A stretch of 6,019 bases of DNA, taken from the NCBI GenBank assembly GCA_937982505.1, contig CALJLV010000099.1:1-6019 (forward strand), read 5' to 3'. The DNA is from an uncultured Desulfobacteraceae bacterium. Its GTDB lineage: Bacteria; Desulfobacterota; Desulfobacteria; Desulfobacterales; UBA2174. Positions within the stretch are counted from its first letter, which is position 1. Each line of letters starts with the position of its first letter. The notes under the pieces were generated by a model. It saw only the letters and a list, made by a program, of their open reading frames with translations, was not told the DNA's origin and did not search any database. Positions 1 to 5,786 of this stretch are shown one piece after another. Position numbers and translations under genes: made by a program.

Positions 1-10
1 GGTCGAAGGG

Positions 11-2323
11 TCAGGCCGCGTTTTCCGGGGGGACGGGAATCGAAGATCGGCCGAAATCCCAGCCGTGCAGCACCGCCTGGACCTCTGCCACCGAGGCGGC
101 GGCCAGCAGCTCGTCGGCGTAGCGTCGGGCCAAGGCGGCGTCCAGACGGCCGATCTGAACCTGGAGGGGGGGTAGAAACTGGGGGTCCACCGAAAAGCGC
201 CGCAGGCCGATGCCGATGAAAAACGGTACGAAGAGCGGATCGTGGCCCATTTCGCCGCACACCGAGGCCTCGATGCCGGCCTCCCGGGCCGCGGCCACCA
301 CCCGGGCCAGGGCGCGCAGCACGGAAGGGTGCCCGGGCCGGTAGTAGGCGGCGACCCGTTCGTTGCTCCGGTCCACCCCCAGCAGGTACTGGATCAGATC
401 GTTGGTTCCGATGGCGAGAAAATCGGCCATGCGGGCCATTTCCGTCATCACTTCGAGCAGGGCCGGCACCTCCACCATCACCCCCAGGGGCGGGCGCTCG
501 GCCGGGGCGAGGCCCTGGCGGGCCAGTTCCACCATGGCCTGGTCCACTGCCTGGCGGGCCCGGACGAAATCGTCCAGGGAGGCGATCATGGGAAAGAGGA
601 TGCGCAGGGGCCCGTTCTCCCGGGCGGCGCGCAGGATGGCGCGCAGCTGGGCGCCGAAAAGATCCGGGTGCTGGAAGGAAAAGCGGATGGCGCGCAGGCC
701 CAGCTCCGGGTTGGTCTCGGGCGCGGCATCCAGGTAGGGCAGGTGCTTTTCCCCGCCCACGTCCAGGGTGCGGAAGGTGATCTGACGACCGGGGAGCATT
801 TGCACCAGGCGGCGGTAGACGCTGAACTGTTCTTCTTCCGATGGCAGGGCGGTGCGGACGAAAAAGGGAAATTCGGTGCGGTACAGGCCGATCCCCTCAA
901 CCTTGAGGTCCCGGGCCAGGGAGACCTCGCTGAGCAGGTTGATGTTGGCCAGGAGGTGGACCCGGACTCCGTCGGCCGTTTCAGTCCGCTCCCGCATGGC
1001 CGGGGCCCGGGCCAGGGCCTCGGACCGGGCGGCGTTGCGTGCCTCGAAGCGACCCACGGTTTCCCCCGAGGGACGCACAAAGACCGATCCCGCATCCCCA
1101 TCGAGGAGGATAGGGGTGCCGTCGGGGACCTGGAGCAGTTCGGGCCGTTCGACGATCACCAGGGGCAAGTGCAGGGAGCGGGCCAGAATGGAGACGTGGG
1201 AGGTGACCCCGCCGCTGACCAGCGCGATGCCGGCCACGTTTTCCGAGGCCAGTTTGAGCACATCCGAGGGGAAGAGCTCGGCGGCGATGACGATCCGCCC
1301 CTCGGCCAATCCGCTGTGGTCGGCCGGCTGGCGGTGCAGGTTGTAGAGCAGCCGACGGGCCAGATCTTCGATGTCCTGGGCCTTTTCACGCATGTAGGCG
1401 CTGGGGCTGTCGTTCATGCGGCGCATGAATTCGCCCGCCACCCGGCGCACGGCGTCCGCCGCCGCCAGGCCCTGGCGCACCTCGCGGAGCATGGCCCCCA
1501 GAAAGCGCTGATCCTTGAGGATCATGAAGTGGGCTTCGAAGATCAGGGCCGCGCTTTCCGGAAGCCGGGCCGCCAGGCGTTCCTGCAGGGTGCGCAGCTG
1601 GCCGATGGTGCGGCGCACCGCCGTCTGCAGACCGGCAAGGGTGTTGTCCAGGTCCGCATCTGCGGCATCGGCTTCCCCCAGGCCGCGGCGTCGGTCCAAC
1701 ACGATGGACGGGGCCAGGGCGTAGCCGGCCGCGGCCCCCTCGCCCTTGACGAAGCGCAGCCGTTCGAAAAGATCCTCGGCTTCCACCGGGGACTGGATGC
1801 GGTCGAAGTGGATCATGAGGCGGGCGTTTTCCACCGCCCCGGCCAGTTGAGCGGCGATGGCCCGCAGGGCCATGACATCGATCTCTTCGAAATAGTCCGC
1901 GGCTTCGTGCTGCACCACCAGGACCCCGATTTTTTCCGGTCCGCGCACGATGGGCACCGCCAGAAAGGACTCGAAGCGGTCCTCGTGGGCCTCCTCGAAG
2001 TACTTGAAATGAGGGTTGCGGCTGGCCCGGCCCTCGCGGATGGGGGTCCCCTGGGCCAGGGTGGTGCCCACCAGTCCTTCGCCGGGTCGCATCTTGATGC
2101 GCCCCACGGCCTCGGGGTTGAGCCCCACCGTGGCGCTGAGCACCAGCTCCTGGGCCCCCTCGTCCAGCAGGTAGATGGAACCCACGTCGGCGGCCAGATG
2201 GCAGGCCACCAGGTCCACGGTCTGCTGCAGAAAGCTCTGGATGTCGGAACTGTCGATGACCAGCCCGGCCAGATCGCCGATGTCGCAAAGCAGGTTGAGG
2301 TGGTCGCGGTGCTTGGCGCTCAT
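11..2323 (-). CDS. ptsP: PtsP: GAF-domain phosphoenolpyruvate-protein phosphotransferase (enzyme I-Ntr)
   Basis: A cytoplasmic enzyme of 770 residues that autophosphorylates from PEP and passes phosphate to an NPr/HPr-type carrier in the nitrogen PTS. Visible order: GAF domain about 25-165 (GSIYLLDE near 48, NPHFKYFEE, FLAVPIV, IGVLVVQ); enzyme I N-terminal helical part about 180-340; swivelling domain with the phospho-His motif GGVTSHVSILAR, active His376; PEP-binding barrel with GLYRTEF (Arg482), IGTNDL (Asn641, Asp642) and SVCGEM (Cys689). The spacings His376-Asn641 (265) and His376-Cys689 (313) match E. coli enzyme I (H189, N454, C502), so the catalytic set looks intact. No HPr or EIIA domain is fused. 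The ATG overlaps the preceding gene's stop as ATGA and has no clear Shine-Dalgarno, so translational coupling is likely. The frame stays open upstream, but only as a shadow of that gene. Small departures: Ala for Ser before IGTNDL, and CGEMGHD where AGD is usual. Length is near the roughly 750 residues of E. coli PtsP. Confidence 0.95.
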   Translation of the reverse strand: MSAKHRDHLNLLCDIGDLAGLVIDSSDIQSFLQQTVDLVACHLAADVGSIYLLDEGAQELVLSATVGLNPEAVGRIKMRPGEGLVGTTLAQGTPIREGRASRNPHFKYFEEAHEDRFESFLAVPIVRGPEKIGVLVVQHEAADYFEEIDVMALRAIAAQLAGAVENARLMIHFDRIQSPVEAEDLFERLRFVKGEGAAAGYALAPSIVLDRRRGLGEADAADADLDNTLAGLQTAVRRTIGQLRTLQERLAARLPESAALIFEAHFMILKDQRFLGAMLREVRQGLAAADAVRRVAGEFMRRMNDSPSAYMREKAQDIEDLARRLLYNLHRQPADHSGLAEGRIVIAAELFPSDVLKLASENVAGIALVSGGVTSHVSILARSLHLPLVIVERPELLQVPDGTPILLDGDAGSVFVRPSGETVGRFEARNAARSEALARAPAMRERTETADGVRVHLLANINLLSEVSLARDLKVEGIGLYRTEFPFFVRTALPSEEEQFSVYRRLVQMLPGRQITFRTLDVGGEKHLPYLDAAPETNPELGLRAIRFSFQHPDLFGAQLRAILRAARENGPLRILFPMIASLDDFVRARQAVDQAMVELARQGLAPAERPPLGVMVEVPALLEVMTEMARMADFLAIGTNDLIQYLLGVDRSNERVAAYYRPGHPSVLRALARVVAAAREAGIEASVCGEMGHDPLFVPFFIGIGLRRFSVDPQFLPPLQVQIGRLDAALARRYADELLAAASVAEVQAVLHGWDFGRSSIPVPPENAA

Positions 2324-3666
2324 AGAGTGTACTTGAGGTCCGAGACGTGGGTGGGGTAGGCCCACAGAACCCGTTTGAGGTCGGTGGTGGTCAGGCCCGC
2401 CTTGATGGCCAGGGCGAAGATGTTGATGGCCTCGTCGGCGTTGTGCCCCAGCAGGTGGGCGCCCAGGATTTTTTGGGTTTCGGCGTCCACGATGACCTTG
2501 TAGCCGGCATGCCGCTGGCCGATGCGCCGCGAGGAGGGCCAGCGGCTCGGATCTCCAGTGTTGATCCGCACCGGGTGCTCTCCGGCGCGGGCCTCGGCTT
2601 CGCTCAGGCCCACGGCCGCCAGGGGCGGAAGGGTAAAGACCACGCTGGGCACGTCGGCGTGGTCGGCCGGAGCCGGAAACTGGCCCAGGATATGGGCCGC
2701 GGCGACCTCGGCCTGCATGTCGGCCGTGGGGGCCAGACGCATGGGGGTGTCGGCGGCGTCGCCGACGGCGTAGACCCGCGGGTTGGAAACGCTTTGCATG
2801 AAGGCATTGACGGTTATCCCCCGGGCGGAGGCGTCCACCTGGCCGGAGGTGCAGTCCAGATCCTGGATGTCCGGGATCCGGCCGGCGCCGTGGACCACCA
2901 GATCGGCCGGCACCTGGATTCTGCCGTCCCGGCCGGCGAAAACGGTGAGGCCATCCTCGCCGGCGGTTACCGACTGGACCGGCGCTTCGGTGAGGATGCG
3001 GATGCCAACCGCCTCGGAGGCCGCCGCCAGCCGCTGGACCAGGTCCGGGTCGAAATGCTCCAGGATCCGGCGGCCGCGGTGCAGCACGGCGACCTGGGCC
3101 CCGGCCCGGGCCGCCACATGGGCGAACTCCATGGAGATGTAGCCGCCGCCGATAAAGGCGAGTCGCTGGGGAAGGCGCTCCAGGGCCAGAAAGGCGTCGC
3201 TGGAAACGACGTGGGCCGCGCCGGCAATGGCCAGGGGGGCCGGCACCGCGCCGGTGGCGATGACGATACGGGCCGCCTGGAGGCGGTCGCCCCGGTCGGT
3301 GACGACGGCGTCCGGGGCCGTGAAACGGGCCAGGCCGTCGTAGCTGGCGATCCCGGCCTCCTGGAAGCCGGTCCGCGTGCGCTGGGGAACCGGATCGGTA
3401 AAGGCGCGCTGGGAGCGGATCAATGCCGGCCAGTCGATCCTGGCCGCGCCGGCGACCCCGATTCCGTTCATGGCCTGGACCCGGTCCACTGCGGCGGCGG
3501 CCGCCACAAGGTATTTTTTGGGTTGGCAGCCGCGCATGGCGCAGGTGCCGCCGTAGGCTTGGCGGTCGATGATGGCCACGCTCCGGCCCGCCCGGCGGCA
3601 GGCGTGGGCCACGGTGTAGCCGGCGGTGCCGGTGCCGATGACCACCAAATCGTACGATTGTCTCAC
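2320..3666 (-). CDS. FAD/NAD(P)-dependent pyridine nucleotide-disulfide oxidoreductase (glutathione reductase/Lpd-like)
   Basis: A 448-residue class I flavoprotein disulfide reductase, expected to be a cytoplasmic homodimer moving electrons from NAD(P)H through FAD to a redox-active disulfide. Visible order: FAD dinucleotide fold GTGTAG (11-16); redox centre GGTCAMRGCQPKK with Cys42 and Cys47; ATG motif 137-139; NAD(P) fold GGGYIS (173-178); GAGRIP (260-265); second FAD motif YAVGDA (299-304); dimerisation domain from about 340 (VFTLPPLAAVGLSE at 343-356). Arg197 falls where E. coli glutathione reductase has a 2'-phosphate-binding Arg and NAD-using Lpd has an acid, so NADPH is the likelier donor (inference). 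The usual C-terminal HPT carrying the catalytic His is YPT here (Tyr437), so neither a standard glutathione reductase nor an Lpd should be assumed. The substrate is unknown. The GTG start is fixed by AAAGGAG six bases upstream. The stop overlaps the ptsP start by four bases. Confidence 0.93.
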   Translation of the reverse strand: MRQSYDLVVIGTGTAGYTVAHACRRAGRSVAIIDRQAYGGTCAMRGCQPKKYLVAAAAAVDRVQAMNGIGVAGAARIDWPALIRSQRAFTDPVPQRTRTGFQEAGIASYDGLARFTAPDAVVTDRGDRLQAARIVIATGAVPAPLAIAGAAHVVSSDAFLALERLPQRLAFIGGGYISMEFAHVAARAGAQVAVLHRGRRILEHFDPDLVQRLAAASEAVGIRILTEAPVQSVTAGEDGLTVFAGRDGRIQVPADLVVHGAGRIPDIQDLDCTSGQVDASARGITVNAFMQSVSNPRVYAVGDAADTPMRLAPTADMQAEVAAAHILGQFPAPADHADVPSVVFTLPPLAAVGLSEAEARAGEHPVRINTGDPSRWPSSRRIGQRHAGYKVIVDAETQKILGAHLLGHNADEAINIFALAIKAGLTTTDLKRVLWAYPTHVSDLKYTL

Positions 3667-3672
3667 GGTCGA

Positions 3673-3679
3673 CTCCTTT
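3673..3679 (-). promoter_or_regulatory. Shine-Dalgarno AAAGGAG for the disulfide oxidoreductase
   Basis: Read on the minus strand, AAAGGAG ends six bases before the GTG at 3666..3664. This is the strongest ribosome-binding site of the minus-strand operon. It decides in favour of the GTG start, which begins a protein whose FAD fold starts at the expected distance (DLVVIG at residues 6-11). It sits in the 21-base gap after the phosphatase stop. Confidence 0.85.
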
Positions 3680-3687
3680 CCGACGGA

Positions 3688-4383
3688 TCAGCCCGCCGCG
3701 TTCCTGTCGGGGTCCTGGCCCCAGGTGGTCAGCACCCACTGCGCGAAGGCGCCGAAGTTTTCGAAGGCCAGATCCGGGCCGGCCGCCATGAGCGACGGGC
3801 GGTCGATGGCATCCCAGAGGGCCGCGGCGGCGCGCACCGGGTAGCGGCTGGCCCGGGCCGCCAGGATGTCGTTGGCGTTGTCACCGACGTAGATCCCGCC
3901 GGCCCGGGGAAGGCCGTGGGCTTCCAGGGCCTGTTCCAGGCCGTCCGGAGCCGGTTTGGGGCGGGCCACCTGGTCGCCCCAGACGATAAAATCGAGTTCG
4001 TGGGCCAGAGGCAGTTCCAGCACCGGCCGGCTGCGGCTGGTGGGGCGGGTGGTGACCACCCCCACCTTGAACCCGGCGGTCCGCAGGCGCTCGATGGATT
4101 CGGGCACCGTGTCATAGATCCGGCTCAGGCGGTTGTGCTCGCGGTTGTAGTAGTCCTCGAAGGCGGCATACATCTCGTCCACGCAGTGGCTGGGGGCCCC
4201 GGCGGCCGCGGCGAAATGGGCGAAGAAATCCCTCGCCAGCCGTCCCCAGAACGGGCGCAAGGCCTCTGGCGCGATCTGCCGATTCAGAAACCGCTTCACC
4301 ACCGCCGGTACGCCCTCGAAATAGAGGCGGCTGCTGTCGATGAGGGTGCCGTCCAGATCGCACATGACAAGGGGTAGAGACAT
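3688..4383 (-). CDS. HAD-superfamily phosphatase, phosphoglycolate phosphatase (Gph/PpaX)-like
   Basis: A 231-residue HAD hydrolase of subfamily I with an alpha-helical cap, expected to be a soluble Mg-dependent phosphatase. Motif I is MCDLDGTLID with nucleophile Asp9 and general acid Asp11; the helical cap spans about 17-95; motif II is VVTTRP (Thr111/Thr112); motif III is the Lys143 of RPKPAPD; motif IV is YVGDNANDI with Asp168 and Asp172. All catalytic positions are present, so it should be active. The substrate cannot be told from sequence: phosphoglycolate, pyrophosphate or a sugar phosphate are all possible. The start at 4383 puts motif I at the usual distance from the N-terminus. In-frame ATGs at 4404 and 4437 would add 7 or 18 residues without family support, and none of the three starts has a good Shine-Dalgarno. 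It follows the YkgJ-like gene by 59 bases and precedes the oxidoreductase by 21, consistent with one transcript. Confidence 0.9.
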   Translation of the reverse strand: MSLPLVMCDLDGTLIDSSRLYFEGVPAVVKRFLNRQIAPEALRPFWGRLARDFFAHFAAAAGAPSHCVDEMYAAFEDYYNREHNRLSRIYDTVPESIERLRTAGFKVGVVTTRPTSRSRPVLELPLAHELDFIVWGDQVARPKPAPDGLEQALEAHGLPRAGGIYVGDNANDILAARASRYPVRAAAALWDAIDRPSLMAAGPDLAFENFGAFAQWVLTTWGQDPDRNAAG

Positions 4384-4436
4384 GGGGGAATCCGGATGCA
4401 GCATGACCGTACGTGCTTTAAAGCGGGAAAACGGCA

Positions 4437-4451
4437 TTGCGGTTACCGCAA
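4437..4451. repeat. 15-bp perfect inverted repeat over the YkgJ-like gene's stop codon
   Basis: TTGCGGT and ACCGCAA are 7-base perfect arms around one central base. The repeat covers the TAA stop of the Cys-rich gene (4443-4445) and the first in-frame ATG of the phosphatase frame (4437). As RNA it would give only a 5-bp stem with a 5-base loop, and no T tract follows in the reading direction, so it is not a convincing terminator. As DNA it could be an operator. A second short palindrome, GCTTTAAAGC, lies at 4415-4424 in the same 59-base gap. Function is unknown. Confidence 0.5.
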
Positions 4452-5306
4452 GTCACGCGCGGCCGCCGCCAGACGGCGATCCAGTGCCGCTCGGGCCGCA
4501 GCGGCCCCGGGGTCGGTTTCCAGTTCGCCAAGTACAACATCATAAGCCCCATCCGGGGCCTTGTCACCCCGTGCACCGGGGGAGGGGCGCCGCCGGTCGG
4601 CGAAAAAGTCGTGGCACAGATGGCCGCCGCGCCCGTGGGGCCAGTCGAGCTTGATCCGCAGCAGGCGCCCCATGGCCTGGCGTTGGGCGGGGGCGCCGGC
4701 GATGACGGCCGGATCCAGGAGGCGGCCCAGGCGCGCTTCCAGAAGGTGGAGAAGGGCGGCCACCAGATACCGTTCGCTGGCCATGAGGCCGAAGGCGTGC
4801 CAGTCGTCCGTCCAGGCAGCCCGCAGGACCTGCTTGTAGCGGGCCTCCAGCCGGCGGGTGGCCGGGCAGAAGTAGACCCGGCAAGCCATGCCGCCGTAAT
4901 GGCTCAGCCCGCGCCAGTCCACCCCCCGGTTCCCCTGGCCCAGCGGATGGAGCAGGCAGCCGACCCGGGTGCGGTTCCCGCCCACCAGCCCGAGATACGG
5001 GCAGTGATGAAAATCCGGATAGGGGCGCTGCCGGCCGTCTTGGTCTCCGGTGCGTGCTCCGAAGTCCAGGATGGCCTCGATTTCTCGCGGAATGCGGGAA
5101 AAAAGCGTCGTGCGCCGGGCCAGCATGGCCGTGATGGCCTCCCGGGAGGGGTCGGCCACGTTGTACAGTCCGCAGCAGGCCCCGCAGGAGACCGTCTCGC
5201 TGACCTGGCACAGGTAGACACCGCCGGGGACCTCGGTGCCGGCGTTCTGCGGCGGGTCGAGGGGTCTTTGGACGGTTTCACGGGTGGATGGGTTTGGGCG
5301 GGCCAT
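4443..5306 (-). CDS. YkgJ-like cysteine-rich putative Zn/Fe-binding protein
   Basis: A 287-residue soluble protein with no signal peptide or membrane segment visible. It has nine Cys: 33, 41, 44, 45, 102, 117, 142, 147, 231. The core VSCGACCGLYN (39-49), then HHCPYLG (100-106), VGCLLHP (115-121) and MACRVYFCP (140-148), recall the YkgJ/CxxCxxCC family (PF03692), in which conserved Cys are thought to chelate zinc or an iron cluster. A fifth site, HLCHDFF (229-235), lies in a C-terminal extension. The assignment is from this motif pattern, and the biochemical role is unknown. The start at 5306 is the last ATG before the Cys core but has only a weak GGA upstream. The frame stays open further upstream in low-complexity sequence past the candidate promoter, so a longer product is unlikely. 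It is the first gene of the leftward operon; its job beside a disulfide reductase may concern metal or redox chemistry (inference). Confidence 0.8.
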   Translation of the reverse strand: MARPNPSTRETVQRPLDPPQNAGTEVPGGVYLCQVSETVSCGACCGLYNVADPSREAITAMLARRTTLFSRIPREIEAILDFGARTGDQDGRQRPYPDFHHCPYLGLVGGNRTRVGCLLHPLGQGNRGVDWRGLSHYGGMACRVYFCPATRRLEARYKQVLRAAWTDDWHAFGLMASERYLVAALLHLLEARLGRLLDPAVIAGAPAQRQAMGRLLRIKLDWPHGRGGHLCHDFFADRRRPSPGARGDKAPDGAYDVVLGELETDPGAAAARAALDRRLAAAARDLR

Positions 5307-5399
5307 CGCTGTCCGGTTCGATTGTTCTTCGGCCGGCGGTCGATCCCGGCCCGCGGTGCGGCGCCCCGGGAGGATCGATGACGTCTCATACCATTGGCC

Positions 5400-5428
5400 A
5401 GGATAGCGGTTTCCCCTGCTGTCGGCAA
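5400..5428 (-). promoter_or_regulatory. Candidate sigma-70 promoter for the leftward four-gene operon
   Basis: On the minus strand, TTGCCG (5428..5423) is followed after exactly 17 bases by TATCCT (5405..5400). Each box matches four of six consensus positions. The predicted start near 5393 leaves a leader of about 87 bases before the ATG of the Cys-rich protein. Gene gaps of 59, 21 and -4 bases downstream fit one transcript. Assigned by eye; no transcription data. Confidence 0.5.
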
Positions 5429-5475
5429 ACCGAATCTCAAGAACAGCGGAGGGTGCCGCCCCTTTCCGGGTGTCA

Positions 5476-5509
5476 CCTTCCGAGTCCGGGGCCGCCCCCG
5501 GAAGGTTTT
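5476..5509 (+). terminator. Bulged GC hairpin followed by TTTT (terminator-like, plus strand)
   Basis: CCTTCCG (5476-5482) pairs perfectly with CGGAAGG (5499-5505). Inside, GGGG (5488-5491) pairs with CCCC (5495-5498) across a CCG loop, with a five-base bulge on the left. TTTT (5506-5509) follows directly, giving an intrinsic-terminator shape on the plus strand. No plus-strand gene lies to its left, so it would end antisense transcription from the operon side, or a small RNA, before the promoter of the 5787 gene. The T run is short, so termination is uncertain. Confidence 0.4.
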
Positions 5510-5602
5510 GCGCTCCGGGGGCAGGCCCTCGGCCCGGCGTTGCGGAGGGGTGCCCCGGTGGCTGCGGCAACCCGTCGCGCGACCGGGACTCGAGGCCGGC
5601 CG

Positions 5603-5631
5603 TTGACCCCTTCGGGGGGCAAAGTTAATAT
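5603..5631 (+). promoter_or_regulatory. Candidate sigma-70 promoter for the small Cys-rich gene
   Basis: TTGACC (5603-5608, five of six consensus positions) and TAATAT (5626-5631, four of six) are separated by 17 bases. The AT-rich AAAGTTAATAT stands out in an otherwise very GC-rich stretch. Predicted start near 5638, giving a leader of about 150 bases before the ATG at 5787. The spacer contains CCCCTTCGGGGG, a possible UUCG-type hairpin at 5607-5618, which would not be in the transcript. Confidence 0.55.
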
Positions 5632-5669
5632 CCACCCGATCGCCAAAAGCCCAAAACGGCGCCCGTGCC

Positions 5670-5684
5670 ACCCGCGAAGCGGGT
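5670..5684 (+). repeat. Leader hairpin 1 upstream of the small Cys-rich gene
   Basis: ACCCGC (5670-5675) and GCGGGT (5679-5684) form a perfect 6-bp stem with a GAA loop, about 30 bases after the predicted transcription start. No T tract follows, so it is not an intrinsic terminator. It could stabilise the mRNA 5' end or be part of a cis-regulatory fold. Confidence 0.45.
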
Positions 5685-5714
5685 TCGGGGATCAGGGCCA
5701 CCGCTTCACCGGTC

Positions 5715-5747
5715 CGGCCTCGGCGCAGGCGGCTCGTCGCCGGGCCG
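5715..5747 (+). repeat. Leader hairpin 2 upstream of the small Cys-rich gene
   Basis: CGGCC-T-CGGCG (5715-5725) pairs with CGCCG-GGCCG (5738-5747) as a 10-bp all-GC stem with one bulged T and a 12-base loop (5726-5737). It ends 24 bases before the Shine-Dalgarno, which is itself left in a more AT-containing, single-stranded-looking stretch. It may insulate or expose the ribosome-binding site. No known riboswitch consensus was recognised. Confidence 0.5.
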
Positions 5748-5771
5748 ATAAATCGCAAACGAATCTGCTCC

Positions 5772-5779
5772 GGAGGAAG
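5772..5779 (+). promoter_or_regulatory. Shine-Dalgarno GGAGGAAG for the small Cys-rich gene
   Basis: GGAGGAAG ends seven bases before the ATG at 5787. It is a strong site and the best support that the short frame is translated. Confidence 0.85.
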
Positions 5780-5786
5780 TCATCCC

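Larger units (their letters stand above)
5307..5786. other. Divergent intergenic region with regulatory elements
   Basis: About 480 bases without a credible protein gene. The open frames here have no family motif, no Shine-Dalgarno and Arg/Pro/Gly-heavy products typical of chance reading in GC-rich DNA. It holds candidate promoters for both flanking genes, hairpins listed separately, an imperfect direct repeat GCGGAGGG(G)TGCC at 5446-5457 and 5542-5554, and a 10-bp palindrome GTCGCGCGAC at 5574-5583. No known riboswitch, tRNA or structural RNA was recognised on either strand. Confidence 0.7.

Noticed and set aside
242..2359. Long open frame on the plus strand opposite ptsP (705 codons)
   Set aside because: It is codon-aligned antisense to ptsP, where a GC-rich gene avoiding TTA, CTA and TCA leaves the opposite frame open. 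The product is Gly/His/Gln-rich with no family motif, while ptsP has every catalytic motif.
2320..3666. Assignment of the flavoenzyme as mercuric reductase, glutathione reductase or Lpd
   Set aside because: No N-terminal heavy-metal domain or C-terminal Cys pair of MerA, and the catalytic His of glutathione reductase/Lpd is replaced by Tyr, so only the superfamily is claimed.
2324..3739. N-terminal extension of ptsP by more than 450 residues
   Set aside because: The open frame runs through the oxidoreductase gene in another reading frame and encodes Arg/Gly/Pro-rich sequence. Homologous PtsP proteins begin at the Met at 2323.
2347..4377. Long open frame on the plus strand opposite the oxidoreductase and phosphatase genes (676 codons)
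   Set aside because: Same codon-aligned antisense effect. It crosses two real genes and their intergenic gap and shows no recognisable domain.
4384..4437. Longer phosphatase starting at 4404 or 4437
   Set aside because: These ATGs lack Shine-Dalgarno sequences and put 7 or 18 unsupported residues before the catalytic Asp motif.
5521..5600. Possible tRNA or riboswitch in the GC-rich block
   Set aside because: CGGGACTCGAGG looks faintly like a T-arm, but no cloverleaf, acceptor stem or known riboswitch core could be assembled on either strand.
5394..5606. Short plus-strand open frame in the intergenic region
   Set aside because: No Shine-Dalgarno or known motif, Arg-rich product, and it runs through the terminator-like hairpin into the promoter of the next gene.
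4904..5758. Minus-strand open frame across the intergenic region and the Cys-rich gene
   Set aside because: Overlaps the Cys-rich gene out of frame, has no motif, and is basic low-complexity sequence typical of a GC shadow.
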